A stretch of 64,000 nt of DNA from Clostridia bacterium (GTDB lineage Bacteria; Bacillota; Clostridia; TANB77; CAG-508), in the NCBI GenBank assembly GCA_017512025.1, contig JAFWHH010000012.1:269374-333373 (forward strand). Reading direction: 5' to 3'. The position numbers and the translations under genes were made by a program. Below the pieces are notes generated by a model. That model did no database searches, had not been told where the DNA came from, and saw nothing but the letters and a program-made list of their open reading frames with translations. The number at the start of each line of letters is the position of its first letter. The stretch's first letter is position 1. Shown here one piece after another: positions 28,766 to 36,947 of the stretch.

Positions 28766-29842
28766 ATGGAGAAAAGAAAGCATTATTTAGACAATATAAG
28801 ATGGATTACATTATGTTTTGTTATTATATATCATGTGTTTTATATATTTAATTCAAGTGGTGTAGTTTCCAATATTGGTGTAACAGGGATTAAAGAATTA
28901 GATAGTATCTGTGTTTTTATATATCCTTGGATAATGTGTTTATTATTTGTAGTATCAGGAGTTGCTACAAAATATTCATTAAATAATAAAACAAACAAAG
29001 AATTTATCAAAGATAGGACAAAAAGAATATTAGTACCAAGTATTATAGGAATTTTTGTATATGGTTGGATAAGTGGATGGACAACAAATTATTATGGCGA
29101 TATATTTGCAGGAAATGGAGATATGATTCCAACTCCAGTTAAATATCTAATTTATTCTCTAATAGGTACTGGACCACTATGGTATGCTCATGTATTGTTT
29201 GTAGCATCATTACTAATTGTTTTAATTACGAAAATAGATAAAAAACAAAAAATTGATAAACTATTTAATAAAATAAATTTACCAATTTTATTCTTATTGT
29301 TTTTAATGGTTTGGGGATCTTCATTTATATTAAATACGCCAGTTGTTACTGTATATAGATGGGGAATATATTTATTGATGTTTATATTAGGTTATTATGT
29401 ATTTTCAAATGATAAGATTATTGAAAATTTAGAAAAAATATCAATCCCACTAGGAATAATAACATTTATTATAGGAATTATATTTACAATAACGAACTAT
29501 GGAGCTGATTTTGGTTCAAATGAATTTTTAACTAATATATTTACTAATATTTATATATGGCTTGTAATTTTATCAGCTTTTGGAGTTGGTAAGAAATTTT
29601 TGAATTTTGATAATAGTTTTACAAAATATATGAATAAAAACAATTTTTGTTTTTATGTATTACACTATACTATACAAATTATTATAGCGTTTATTTTAGT
29701 AGAATGTATCAAGTTACCTTACTTTATACTAAATTATATAATATTATTGATTGGAACAATTATTCTTTTACCAATAATTACTGAAATATTAAAAAGAATA
29801 CCTATAATAAACAAGTTATTATTAGGAACAAAAAATAAATAA
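28766..29842 (+). CDS. acyltransferase family 3 membrane protein
   Basis: Polytopic membrane protein (about ten segments) of the OafA-like acyltransferase family, which O-acylate sugars or other surface molecules. The first segment carries the family pattern YLDNIRWITLCFVIIYH with the conserved histidine; GPLWYAHVLFVASL lies near residue 130. The length of 358 aa is normal. It starts directly after the AbrB-type gene (GGGGATAAG serves as ribosome site). The substrate cannot be told from the sequence. Confidence 0.88.
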   Translation: MEKRKHYLDNIRWITLCFVIIYHVFYIFNSSGVVSNIGVTGIKELDSICVFIYPWIMCLLFVVSGVATKYSLNNKTNKEFIKDRTKRILVPSIIGIFVYGWISGWTTNYYGDIFAGNGDMIPTPVKYLIYSLIGTGPLWYAHVLFVASLLIVLITKIDKKQKIDKLFNKINLPILFLLFLMVWGSSFILNTPVVTVYRWGIYLLMFILGYYVFSNDKIIENLEKISIPLGIITFIIGIIFTITNYGADFGSNEFLTNIFTNIYIWLVILSAFGVGKKFLNFDNSFTKYMNKNNFCFYVLHYTIQIIIAFILVECIKLPYFILNYIILLIGTIILLPIITEILKRIPIINKLLLGTKNK

Positions 29843-30089
29843 GAAGATGTGTACAAAATTTTGGTATTGTAAGCAAGTTGAAGTACATAATATTTTGATA
29901 TTTCAATTAAGATAATAAAAATGTATAAAAAATTTTTTTGCACATTATATTTATTATTAAACTATGATATACTTTATACATAAAACAAGTAAAAGACATA
30001 ATATTTGTTAGTTCAAAGATGACATTGTCAGCGATTTGTCATCCGAGCATAAATATTTAATAATACTAATAGTACCAATAGTACTATAA

Positions 30090-30227
30090 ATACTAAATCT
30101 GAAATGTACCACAAAATTTGAAAGTACTAATAGTAACAATAATACCATAAATACTAATAATACTAACCATTCCAGAACATGTGGCAGTGGTAAGAAGTAT
30201 AAGAACTGTTGTGGAAAAGACAAATAA
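30090..30227 (+). pseudogene. remnant of a SEC-C zinc-motif gene
   Basis: A reading frame with no usable start ends in [15 protein letters not shown] and a stop at 30225-30227. This is the SEC-C zinc motif also found at the end of SecA. The codons differ synonymously from secA at many positions, so it is not a recent copy. It is preceded by an Asn/Thr-rich low-complexity stretch. A stop at 30087 bounds it upstream. Probably the tail of a decayed SEC-C protein or SecA paralogue. Confidence 0.65.
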
Positions 30228-30237
30228 AATATAAAAA

Positions 30238-30273
30238 TAAAAGATATCGATGTCGAAAATGTCGATATCTTTT
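30238..30273 (+). terminator. terminator
   Basis: AAAAGATATCGA pairs with TCGATATCTTTT around an 11-nt loop. It probably ended the former SEC-C gene. Confidence 0.8.
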
Positions 30274-30278
30274 ACTTT

Positions 30279-30553
30279 ATATTTGACAAGATCAAAGAGA
30301 TGGTTGTTGATAGTAGAAACAGAGTTTATACAGCTGTTAATACGGAAATGCTTAGCTTATATTGGAATATAGGAAAAGCAATTATGGAAATTCAACGAGG
30401 TGATGAGAGAGCTTCATATGGTAAAATGTACTTGAAAAACTATCACAGAAGCTAACTGCTGAATTAGGTAAAGGATTTTCATCAAGAAACTTAAGGACAA
30501 TGAGGGAGTTTTATTGTACATACCCAACTTTGAAGGAAGAGCTTAATACATAA
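30279..30553 (+). pseudogene. DUF1016 (YhcG-type PDDEXK nuclease) fragment, frameshifted
   Basis: The first frame (30279-30440) reads SRNRVYTAVNTEMLSLYWNI, GKAIMEIQRGDERASYGK, then runs into a stop. The next frame (from about 30429) continues LEKLSQKLTAELGKGFSSRN and LRTMREFYCTYP, and stops at 30551-30553. Both match the N-terminal domain of DUF1016 proteins, which are usually over 300 aa with a C-terminal nuclease domain. Here the start, the frame and the nuclease half are all lost. Confidence 0.88.
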
Positions 30554-30558
30554 TAAAG

Positions 30559-30603
30559 ACACCACCCCCGAATGCATTGTTATATGCAAACGGGGGTGGT
30601 GCT
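30559..30603 (-). terminator. terminator of the GNAT islet gene
   Basis: CACCACCCCC pairs with GGGGGTGGTG around an AT-rich loop. It lies directly at the 3' end of the minus-strand gene. Confidence 0.8.
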
Positions 30604-30604
30604 G

Positions 30605-31045
30605 TCAGTTGTCAATATAGAATGATTCTTCTTTCTTGTCTTCTTTGGCACCGAACTTCAGGACCGGTTTCCTAGATGCAGTATTTGTCGGATCAATGTC
30701 AAACTTAATCCTGTATCCGGGATACCTGGCAAGCATTTCCTTCAGGCTCTGACTTGCATAGCCTTCACGGCGATATCTCTCATCTATAAAGACGGAAAAT
30801 TCAACTTCTTGCTTGCCATTGACAATTCCATGTTTGTCAGCGACAAATAAGCCGATGAAAGGGTGTGAAGAATCCGTAATTACGAACGCTTCTGCGCTTG
30901 GGGTTTCCAATAATTTGTTAATGGCCTTCTTTGCATCTTCTTCGCAATCACAATAAAATCCTCGTAAATACCGATAGACTTTCTCGTCCCATGCAGATCT
31001 GAAGAATGCTGCTGAATCATTTCTAGTTAAGGGTTTTAACATCAT
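30605..31045 (-). CDS. GNAT-family N-acetyltransferase (islet class)
   Basis: Transfers an acetyl group from acetyl-CoA to an unknown amine. The GNAT core is visible: EFSVFIDERYRREGYASQSL near residue 90 carries the acetyl-CoA-binding R-x-x-G-x-A loop, and the DIDPTNTASRKPVLKFG segment is the usual end of the fold. The length of 146 aa is typical. Codons are islet-like, in contrast to neighbours. It has its own minus-strand promoter and a very strong terminator. Confidence 0.85.
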   Translation of the reverse strand: MMLKPLTRNDSAAFFRSAWDEKVYRYLRGFYCDCEEDAKKAINKLLETPSAEAFVITDSSHPFIGLFVADKHGIVNGKQEVEFSVFIDERYRREGYASQSLKEMLARYPGYRIKFDIDPTNTASRKPVLKFGAKEDKKEESFYIDN

Positions 31046-31080
31046 TGTATAACCTTCTTTCTACAGTATTGACCCTTATA

Positions 31081-31109
31081 TTATACCATATTTTAAATAT
31101 TATGTAAAA
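31081..31109 (-). promoter_or_regulatory. islet promoter
   Basis: Minus strand TTTACA (31109-31104), 17-bp spacer ending TGG, TATAAT (31086-31081). Confidence 0.75.
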
Positions 31110-31196
31110 CGAAGGATTGATTATATGATGGTAAAAGTCTTTTATTTTTAATTGAATTTGTATATAATTAAACAAAATAATGATAGGAGAAAACTT

Positions 31197-31535
31197 ATGA
31201 ATTTTGATATAAAAAAGGTTAAGATTTTTGTTACGGTTCCAAAGGAGAATTTAGAAGATGTAAGAGCTGCAATGTGTAATGCAGGAGCAGGTATTATTGG
31301 TAATTACTCACATTGTACATGCTCAGCGAAAGTAGTCGGAACATTTATTCCAAACGACAATGCTAATCCATATATTGGAGAGCAAAACAAATTGGAATAT
31401 GTTGAAGAAGAAAAGCTAGAAGTAATATGTGACATAGAGCATGTAAAGAGCGTTATTAATGAATTAAGAAAAGCTCATCCATATGAGGAACCAGCAATCG
31501 ATATTGTTCCATTACTAGATGAAGCTGATTTTTAA
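31197..31535 (+). CDS. Nif3/YqfO-domain-like small protein
   Basis: 112 aa with the ferredoxin-like fold of the CutA1/PII-like domain found inside YqfO-type Nif3 proteins. KIFVTVPKENLEDVRAAM opens the domain; GAGIIGNYSHCTCS, GTFIPNDNANPYIG and the closing AHPYEEPAIDIVPL are diagnostic. Stand-alone forms are often mis-annotated as RtxA-like structural toxins. AGGAGA precedes the ATG at 31197. It is 12 bp from the phosphotransferase gene, so the two share a transcript. The biochemical role is not established. Confidence 0.85.
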   Translation: MNFDIKKVKIFVTVPKENLEDVRAAMCNAGAGIIGNYSHCTCSAKVVGTFIPNDNANPYIGEQNKLEYVEEEKLEVICDIEHVKSVINELRKAHPYEEPAIDIVPLLDEADF

Positions 31536-31547
31536 AAGGAGGTTAAA

Positions 31548-32174
31548 ATGTTTCCAGAAAAGATTAATGAAATTGTAAAGGATATAGAGTATAAAAAAGA
31601 TAGTGTTGGTCGTAGTGAAGACGAAGTATATATCTTTGAAGATAAGTATATCTTGAAGGTTTCAAAAGATAAAAACAGATTATTAGACGAAAAAGAGCGA
31701 ATAGATTTCCTTGGTAAATGCAATATTCCAAGTAGTAAAAGCATTTGTTATGTAGAAGATGATGAGAAATGTTATTACTTAAGAACCTGTATTAATGGTT
31801 ATAGCTTGATAGATAAAAAGATTAAGGAGGATCCAGATCTTTTAATTGATATATTGGTGAATGTAATTAATATACTAAGAAGTATAGATAAATATGATTG
31901 TCCATTTAAGTCTAAAGATAATATCGGTAAAGATTTTGTTCATGGAGATTTATGCTTGCCCAATATATATGTAGATGAGGATTATAACTTTGCAGGATTT
32001 ATTGATTTGGATAATTCTGGACTAGGGGATAGATGGTATGATTATTCATGGCTTCTATGGAGTCTAGAATACAATTTAAAGACAGATAAATATAATAGGG
32101 TATTATTAGATAGGTTAGGTCTTAAATTTGATTCTGAGAAGTATGATGAGTATATACCAGAAGATAAAAGATAA
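31548..32174 (+). CDS. aminoglycoside 3'-phosphotransferase-like kinase
   Basis: The C-terminal kinase core matches APH(3')-type enzymes: VHGDLCLPNIYV near residue 127 (catalytic loop) and GFIDLDNSGLGDRWYDYSW near 146 (metal site and family signature). At 208 aa it is about 50 residues shorter than the usual APH(3'), mostly in the N-terminal lobe, where the lysine strand (KYILKVSKD) is kept. AAGGAGG precedes the ATG. It could phosphorylate an aminoglycoside or another small molecule; resistance is not implied. Confidence 0.8.
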   Translation: MFPEKINEIVKDIEYKKDSVGRSEDEVYIFEDKYILKVSKDKNRLLDEKERIDFLGKCNIPSSKSICYVEDDEKCYYLRTCINGYSLIDKKIKEDPDLLIDILVNVINILRSIDKYDCPFKSKDNIGKDFVHGDLCLPNIYVDEDYNFAGFIDLDNSGLGDRWYDYSWLLWSLEYNLKTDKYNRVLLDRLGLKFDSEKYDEYIPEDKR

Positions 32175-32210
32175 TTTGTTATAATGAAATAAAAAAATGG
32201 AGGAAGATAA

Positions 32211-33014
32211 ATGGCATCAATAGAGGGGAAAACAGTAAGACAATCTTTTTATGAAACAACAGATAAAGAAATGCGAGACAAGTATGATTTAATGTATATT
32301 AACAGAGCGGGAGATCGTTTTCTAGATGCAAATAAACTATATACAGATTTAAATACTAATATTGGGGAAAGAATAGAAGCGATTGGTTTAGATAAGAGAG
32401 ATTTACCTAAACCATCGGTATCAGCGTATAATAAGATTATAGAAATATATAGAGAGTATAAAAACGTTGGTTTATCTATTGCTGCTTCACCATTAATTGA
32501 CCCATTAATTAAACATCTTACAGAAAAAATGACAGAGTCTCAAGATTTAATAGAAGATTTTAGTAATTATGTTAGTAGCGTATTTCAAAAGAAATGCAGT
32601 CAGCTTTTTCCTCAGCCAAAAAAATCTGCCCTAAAGAGATTTTTCTCAAGAATAAAATCTTTTTTTGCAAGTATGAATGCAGATTCATCTCCAATGTATT
32701 CACAAGAAGATATAGCTATACTTGAAGGAAAATTGGATGCATATGAAAGTAAAGATAGAGAAATACAAAGATATTGTATTGATAGAGACTTAATACCATA
32801 TATAACAGAGAAAATCTCACAATATGAGAATGTTAACGATGCTGTTGAGATGGTTAATGAAATAGAAGAAGAACTGATGGCTTTAGGATATAAAGATTGT
32901 ATACCGAATATGAAAGAGACGATTAGAAATGCTTTTTCAAGTAGATTATCAGAGCAGGACAGAAGCGATAAAAAAACTAAAATAGATGTATCTGATGACA
33001 CTGAAGATAGATAA
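32211..33014 (+). CDS. hypothetical protein, 267 aa
   Basis: Not recognised. It is helical and charged. An amphipathic basic stretch in the middle (KKSALKRFFSRIKSFFASM, about residues 137-155) resembles the tails of the small proteins at 41156 and 57950. This might bind membrane or RNA; that is inference. The start is set by GGAGGAAG. Backbone codon use; it follows the APH-like gene by 36 bp, with a TATAAT-like box in between. Confidence 0.7.
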   Translation: MASIEGKTVRQSFYETTDKEMRDKYDLMYINRAGDRFLDANKLYTDLNTNIGERIEAIGLDKRDLPKPSVSAYNKIIEIYREYKNVGLSIAASPLIDPLIKHLTEKMTESQDLIEDFSNYVSSVFQKKCSQLFPQPKKSALKRFFSRIKSFFASMNADSSPMYSQEDIAILEGKLDAYESKDREIQRYCIDRDLIPYITEKISQYENVNDAVEMVNEIEEELMALGYKDCIPNMKETIRNAFSSRLSEQDRSDKKTKIDVSDDTEDR

Positions 33015-33032
33015 TAACGAATATTTAATGCA

Positions 33033-33061
33033 TTGACGTTAACATAAATCCATGATATAAT
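33033..33061 (+). promoter_or_regulatory. islet promoter
   Basis: TTGACG (33033-33038), 17-bp spacer ending ATGA, TATAAT (33056-33061). It shares TAACATAAnnnnATGATATAAT-like sequence with the promoter at 62786. Confidence 0.85.
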
Positions 33062-33065
33062 CACG

Positions 33066-33190
33066 TATGTATTTGCTTTGGCAAATATTCTATATATAAG
33101 GCGTCAGTGCATTTTTTATATTTTGTTATTGCAAGCACTGACTAGGACTTGTAGTGATGCGAAAGCATTTCTACACAACCATATTGTGAG
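33066..33190 (+). ncRNA. structured leader RNA, copy A
   Basis: Three stems are visible. First, ATTTGC / GCAAAT. Second, GTCAGTGC (33103-33110) with GCACTGAC (33135-33142). Third, TGTAG...ATGC closed by a GAAA tetraloop, then GCAT...CTACA (33150-33175), followed by ACAACCA. The leader upstream of the gene at 52009 has the same order of stems, the GCGAAAGC loop and ACAACCA. Confidence 0.6.
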
Positions 33191-33203
33191 GGAGGTTACT
33201 CTC

Positions 33204-33827
33204 ATGATTAAAAAAGTTTTCTTTTCACTTGCTACGGTTTGTTTCATCATTTGTATCGCATATGCTCTTAGGGTATACGAATTGCATTCTACAGCACCAC
33301 TTACTATTATTCAGGTGTCTGGAATTGCAGGCCTTATGCTTACTGCTGGACTTTTTGTTATTAAAGCAGTTAGCTTAGCCGATGAAAAAAACTACGGCAA
33401 TATGGCAGTCTTTCTTATGTTGTCAGGTTCAATGCTGCTGTTTATGTACTTTTTGGCTTTTGGAGCTATGTACGCCAATCAGGGGATTAAGATGTCGTGG
33501 ATAGATGCATGCGTTATTGGATTCTTGGTATGTTGTTCTACAATTTTTGTTATTGTTGGCTTGATTTTAAGAGTAATTAAGAATGAACAAAACGAAATGC
33601 AAAAAATCCTTGATCATTTTCATGGTATGGAGAGCATATTTATGAATTTGCAGAATGATTTTGAGCATAACAAGGATCAGCGTGGTGACTATGTGCTCGC
33701 ATATTTTAAGTTCATTGATATGGTGCGCAAATACCAAAATGAAGAGCACCTTAATGCATCCAAGCTTAAGGTGGCTCACATGTTTGAGCTTACTCAAGAA
33801 TGGGAAAGACAGATTCGAGAGATGTGA
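33204..33827 (+). CDS. hypothetical four-helix membrane protein (islet class), 207 aa
   Basis: Four membrane segments (about residues 4-25, 33-55, 63-85 and 96-118) are followed by a charged, helical cytoplasmic tail of 90 residues. The ATG at 33204 is fixed by GGGAGG and lies after the structured leader; upstream in-frame starts would fall inside that leader. The islet protein at 52009 has a similar layout (short membrane part, helical tail) and a similar leader RNA, which hints at a related role. Family unknown. Confidence 0.75.
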   Translation: MIKKVFFSLATVCFIICIAYALRVYELHSTAPLTIIQVSGIAGLMLTAGLFVIKAVSLADEKNYGNMAVFLMLSGSMLLFMYFLAFGAMYANQGIKMSWIDACVIGFLVCCSTIFVIVGLILRVIKNEQNEMQKILDHFHGMESIFMNLQNDFEHNKDQRGDYVLAYFKFIDMVRKYQNEEHLNASKLKVAHMFELTQEWERQIREM

Positions 33828-33843
33828 TAAGAAAAGAAAAAAG

Positions 33844-33918
33844 AAGCAGAGTATCGGAAACGGTGCTCTGCTTTTTTATATAGAAAAATCACCCTTAAGT
33901 TATAAGGATGATTTTTAA
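33844..33918. terminator. two adjacent terminators between convergent islets
   Basis: The first stem AAGCAGAG...CTCTGCTT with TTTTT (33844-33877) serves the plus-strand gene. The second, AAATCACCCTT / AAGGATGATTT (33885-33918), can serve either strand. Confidence 0.8.
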
Positions 33919-33923
33919 GAGAT

Positions 33924-34109
33924 CTACTCCTTGAAAAACAAATGATAGATAATTGCTACTATAGCCGAAACAAAGATTATGCTGATAATCCGGTATCTGT
34001 GGTCGGTCTGGTTTTTATCCCAGCCTTTATCTGTATATTCTTTAAACCACAAATCAACGGCAGCAATTGCAAGTACGACTATAAGAGCAATACCATAGAA
34101 ATACTTCAT
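33924..34109 (-). CDS. small two-helix membrane protein (islet class), 61 aa
   Basis: Two hydrophobic helices (residues about 4-22 and 41-58) flank a charged loop with DKGWDKNQTDHRYR. GGAGG precedes the ATG at 34109 at normal spacing. It has its own promoter and a short leader hairpin. No family recognised; it could be a toxin-like or phage membrane peptide, but nothing in the sequence decides this. Confidence 0.7.
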   Translation of the reverse strand: MKYFYGIALIVVLAIAAVDLWFKEYTDKGWDKNQTDHRYRIISIIFVSAIVAIIYHLFFKE

Positions 34110-34164
34110 GTGGTACCTCCGTTCAATTGTCTACAACTTTGCGATGCGATCACCGCATGGAGGT

Positions 34165-34193
34165 ATTTTATCATAATTAACCGCTATAGTCAA
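34165..34193 (-). promoter_or_regulatory. islet promoter
   Basis: Minus strand TTGACT (34193-34188), 17-bp spacer ending ATGA, TAAAAT (34170-34165). A short ATGCG / CGCAT hairpin follows in the leader. Confidence 0.75.
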
Positions 34194-34207
34194 CATAATA
34201 TAAACAG

Positions 34208-34262
34208 GCATAAAAAGTAGCAGACCCGAATTCCCAAAGAGGAAATACGAGCCTGCTTGGCA
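34208..34262 (-). terminator. terminator
   Basis: On the minus strand AGCAGG...CCTCT / GGAATTCGGGTCTGCT forms a long imperfect stem, followed by ACTTTTT, directly after the stop of the next gene. Confidence 0.7.
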
Positions 34263-34448
34263 TCACTTTTTCTTGCAGCCGGGGCTGCGTTCAACGACTT
34301 TGTAGCCATTGCCGCTCTTGACGATTTCTTGTGTCCAACCATGAGCCCCAGAAAGAGCGTTGGAAACACGAATCTCTGCAACTCTCTGCTCAGCCTCACG
34401 ACGAGTGAGGGGAGCACCGTTGAATCCGCTGTGTACATGTTCTGCCAT
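34263..34448 (-). CDS. hypothetical 61-aa protein (islet class)
   Basis: Short, basic and soluble, ending CKKK. AGGAGG precedes the ATG at 34448. G+C is well above that of the surrounding sequence (GCC, CGT, GGC codons). It stands alone, with promoter, two leader hairpins and terminator. No family recognised. Confidence 0.7.
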   Translation of the reverse strand: MAEHVHSGFNGAPLTRREAEQRVAEIRVSNALSGAHGWTQEIVKSGNGYKVVERSPGCKKK

Positions 34449-34504
34449 TTTGAGTATCCTCCTAAAAAAATAGATTTTTTGAACTATTATCCAGGAGGCT
34501 TACG

Positions 34505-34585
34505 TCTCCCGAATAAATCATTCTGGGAGACATAAACAAAGATGTCTCTAAGGGTTATTATACCATAATTTTATGTCTACTGCAA
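34505..34585 (-). promoter_or_regulatory. islet promoter and two-hairpin leader
   Basis: Minus strand TTGCAG (34585-34580), 17-bp spacer ending ATGG, TATAAT (34562-34557). The leader has AGACAT / ATGTCT and GTCTCCC / GGGAGAC stems. Confidence 0.75.
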
Positions 34586-34645
34586 ATAAAGTGTATTGAT
34601 ATAAGCCATAAATAATGGTAAAATACTATTGAATTGGAGGAGATT

Positions 34646-35440
34646 ATGGATAATAAAATGACCGCTTCTAACTGCCTAAATATGCAATATGAACTACTAA
34701 AAGACATGTATTTTGATAACAAAACAGAAAATGAGAATTATATTCTTGGTACATCGGATGTAATAGATGATTATTTTTGGAACATAGCATATCTAAAGAC
34801 AGAATTTAATAAAGAAATGTTAGATAATTTGGAGAGCATATTTAAAAGTATAAATAGAAATCCAAGTATATACATAAGTAAATCAGATATAGCCTTTGAG
34901 AGCAATAAGAATCTTCTTATAGACAACAAATATGTATTAAACGATAAAGATGTTTATATGGAATTAAAAAATCCAAATAAAAGCAATATAAGTCTAAATA
35001 TTAAAGTTGTAGAAAATGAAGAAGAGTATAACGACTATATGAAAGTAATTGCTTCTGCATATAATGATAATATAGAAAATCCAGAAGAAAATGTATATGC
35101 TGATGCAATAACAGATTGTTACTATAAAGCAATAAAGAAATCAATTAATGATGGTATACACTATCATATAATTGCATATGACAATAATGTTCCAGTAAGT
35201 GTAGCAACACTTAGCTACAAAGATAAAATTGGTGGAATAAACAATGTTGGAACGGCACAAGGATACTGGAACAAAGGATATGGAAAACAAGTAATAACAT
35301 ATGTAATAAATAAATTCGAAGAGCTTGGCGGAGGAATACTAACACTTTCTACTGAGTATCAAAGTAAGAATCAACAATTCTATGAAAAATTAGGATTTGA
35401 AGAAATGTATGTTATGGAACAATATATGAAGGAGATCTAA
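34646..35440 (+). CDS. GNAT-family acetyltransferase
   Basis: An N-terminal 130-residue region of unknown role is followed by a C-terminal GNAT domain. NNVGTAQGYWNKGYGKQVIT near residue 205 carries the acetyl-CoA loop; NQQFYEKLGFEEMYVMEQY closes the fold. 264 aa. GGAGGAG fixes the start at 34646. The stop lies 2 bp before the Nudix gene, so they are co-transcribed. Backbone codon use. Substrate unknown. Confidence 0.85.
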   Translation: MDNKMTASNCLNMQYELLKDMYFDNKTENENYILGTSDVIDDYFWNIAYLKTEFNKEMLDNLESIFKSINRNPSIYISKSDIAFESNKNLLIDNKYVLNDKDVYMELKNPNKSNISLNIKVVENEEEYNDYMKVIASAYNDNIENPEENVYADAITDCYYKAIKKSINDGIHYHIIAYDNNVPVSVATLSYKDKIGGINNVGTAQGYWNKGYGKQVITYVINKFEELGGGILTLSTEYQSKNQQFYEKLGFEEMYVMEQYMKEI

Positions 35441-35442
35441 TT

Positions 35443-35877
35443 ATGGAAAGATTTAAAGTATGTATAGCAGTACATCTTATGCTTATAAGAGATGGAAAGA
35501 TATTACTACAAAGACGTAATAACCCAAACAAACATGCATATCTAAAGCTTGGTATGCCAGCAGGTCATCTTGAGCCAGGAGAAAATGTTAATCAGGCAAT
35601 AGAAAGAGAAATAAAAGAAGAGCTTGATATAACTCTTACTGACTATGAATTAGTACAAGTAATGAATCTAAATGGTGATACAGATGTATATGATGCATAT
35701 TTTTATATATGCAATGCTTATGATGGTGAAATAAAAAATAATGAAGCTGATAATGCTAAAACACTAGAATGGCATGATATAGATAAACCAATTGATGACT
35801 TAATGGAATATGAACAATATGCTTTAAATAAGTATCTTGAGAATAAGAATAATCATTTTACTTTATTTGGTTGGTAA
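35443..35877 (+). CDS. Nudix hydrolase
   Basis: Hydrolyses a nucleoside diphosphate linked to another moiety. The Nudix box is complete: GHLEPGENVNQAIEREIKEE near residues 38-57, with the catalytic REIKEEL. 144 aa, a single-domain form. It follows the GNAT gene by 2 bp; the pair may process related metabolites, but the sequence does not say which. Confidence 0.92.
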   Translation: MERFKVCIAVHLMLIRDGKILLQRRNNPNKHAYLKLGMPAGHLEPGENVNQAIEREIKEELDITLTDYELVQVMNLNGDTDVYDAYFYICNAYDGEIKNNEADNAKTLEWHDIDKPIDDLMEYEQYALNKYLENKNNHFTLFGW

Positions 35878-35880
35878 TAC

Positions 35881-35996
35881 TTGAAATACGATATATATGT
35901 TGTTATAATGGGTTTGCATTTCAGATTTCTGAATGCTTTGAAAAGTGGTTGAATTATATCTGGAGTTCAGACAGATTATAATCAATCACGTATGCT
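35881..35996 (+). promoter_or_regulatory. islet promoter and two-hairpin leader
   Basis: TTGAAA (35881-35886), 17-bp spacer, TATAAT (35904-35909). The leader contains a GCATT...AATGC stem and a second long stem with TGGTTGA...TCAATCA arms. Confidence 0.75.
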
Positions 35997-36024
35997 GTCT
36001 ACTGATCAAATTAGGAGGGATAGT

Positions 36025-36207
36025 ATGCTTGTGAAAGACTCAGAGAGTCGTGCAGGTGATAACCGTGAGGCACTTAAGAAGCAGGCAGAGCGTTTTGAGG
36101 GATTTGATAATTCTGATGGCCGCTCACCGATTGACCGCTTCGCACGTGAAATCGCTGCATCGAAAAGACGTCTGGAAGGCTTCTATGGCCGCAAGTATGG
36201 TTCGTAA
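36025..36207 (+). CDS. hypothetical 60-aa charged protein (islet class)
   Basis: Small, very hydrophilic and helical, with many Arg and Glu and no cysteine. AGGAGGGA precedes the ATG at 36025. It has its own promoter, leader structure and strong terminator. Its size and charge recall small phage proteins, but no family is recognised. Confidence 0.7.
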   Translation: MLVKDSESRAGDNREALKKQAERFEGFDNSDGRSPIDRFAREIAASKRRLEGFYGRKYGS

Positions 36208-36232
36208 TTATGAATACAGAAGATGGTGTTTA

Positions 36233-36266
36233 GAGAGCCCCTACGTATGTGGGGGCTCTCGTTTTT
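36233..36266 (+). terminator. terminator
   Basis: GAGAGCCCC pairs with GGGGCTCTC, followed by GTTTTT. Confidence 0.9.
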
Positions 36267-36362
36267 ATTATTTTTATGGTATAATTAAATAAAGTACAAA
36301 AAATATAAAAAAACCAACAAAATATACAACTAAATGCATCTAAATATAAAGGAGGAATAACT

Positions 36363-36833
36363 ATGAAAAAGGTATTATTAGTAACAAGTATTTTAGCTAT
36401 ATGTCTTATTACTTTAAGTGGATGTTTGAATTCCAAATCTTCAAATAAAAAGTATTATGATTATTATTTAATTCATAGTGGTTATATAGGAGAAATGTAT
36501 CAAAATGAGGATGCAAGCATTATTATTTCTTCTGAGGATGAACTTAATGAATATATAGATAAATATGGTAAAGAGGCTCTTAAAAGTAAACTTGAAAAAT
36601 ATGATAAAAACTTTTTTAAGAAAAAATCTTTAGCATTACATTATATAGAATTATCAAGTGGTTCAATAAAAGTAACTCCTATAGAGCCAACTGTAAATGG
36701 TAGTATTGTTGTAATGAATTACAAAGAGCATTATCCAGAAATCGGAACTTGCGATATGAATGGATATGTATTTGTTGTTGAGGTTGACAAAGGTGTAGAA
36801 AAAATTATTAGTAATCCAATGATAGAATATTAG
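36363..36833 (+). CDS. putative lipoprotein, 156 aa
   Basis: The signal sequence has a lipobox (TLSGC near residues 17-21), so lipidation and surface exposure are expected. The mature part has no recognised domain: a Lys/Tyr-rich linker, then a mixed alpha/beta region. AAGGAGG precedes the ATG. Backbone codon use. Monocistronic, between two islet genes. Confidence 0.8.
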   Translation: MKKVLLVTSILAICLITLSGCLNSKSSNKKYYDYYLIHSGYIGEMYQNEDASIIISSEDELNEYIDKYGKEALKSKLEKYDKNFFKKKSLALHYIELSSGSIKVTPIEPTVNGSIVVMNYKEHYPEIGTCDMNGYVFVVEVDKGVEKIISNPMIEY

Positions 36834-36843
36834 TAAATTTTAG

Positions 36844-36910
36844 TTGACATATATATACTAAGATGGTATCTTTAAACTGCGCGGTGCAAAAGGGCACCAT
36901 GCAGTTTTTT
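36844..36910 (+). promoter_or_regulatory. islet promoter followed by a terminator-like hairpin
   Basis: TTGACA (36844-36849), 17-bp spacer, TATCTT (36867-36872). Directly downstream AAACTGC..GGTGC pairs with GCACC..GCAGTTT, followed by TTT. This looks like an intrinsic terminator only a few bases after the start of transcription. Confidence 0.7.
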
Positions 36911-36947
36911 AATCTCATACTGGGTGAATACCTGAAAGGAGAAGAAC

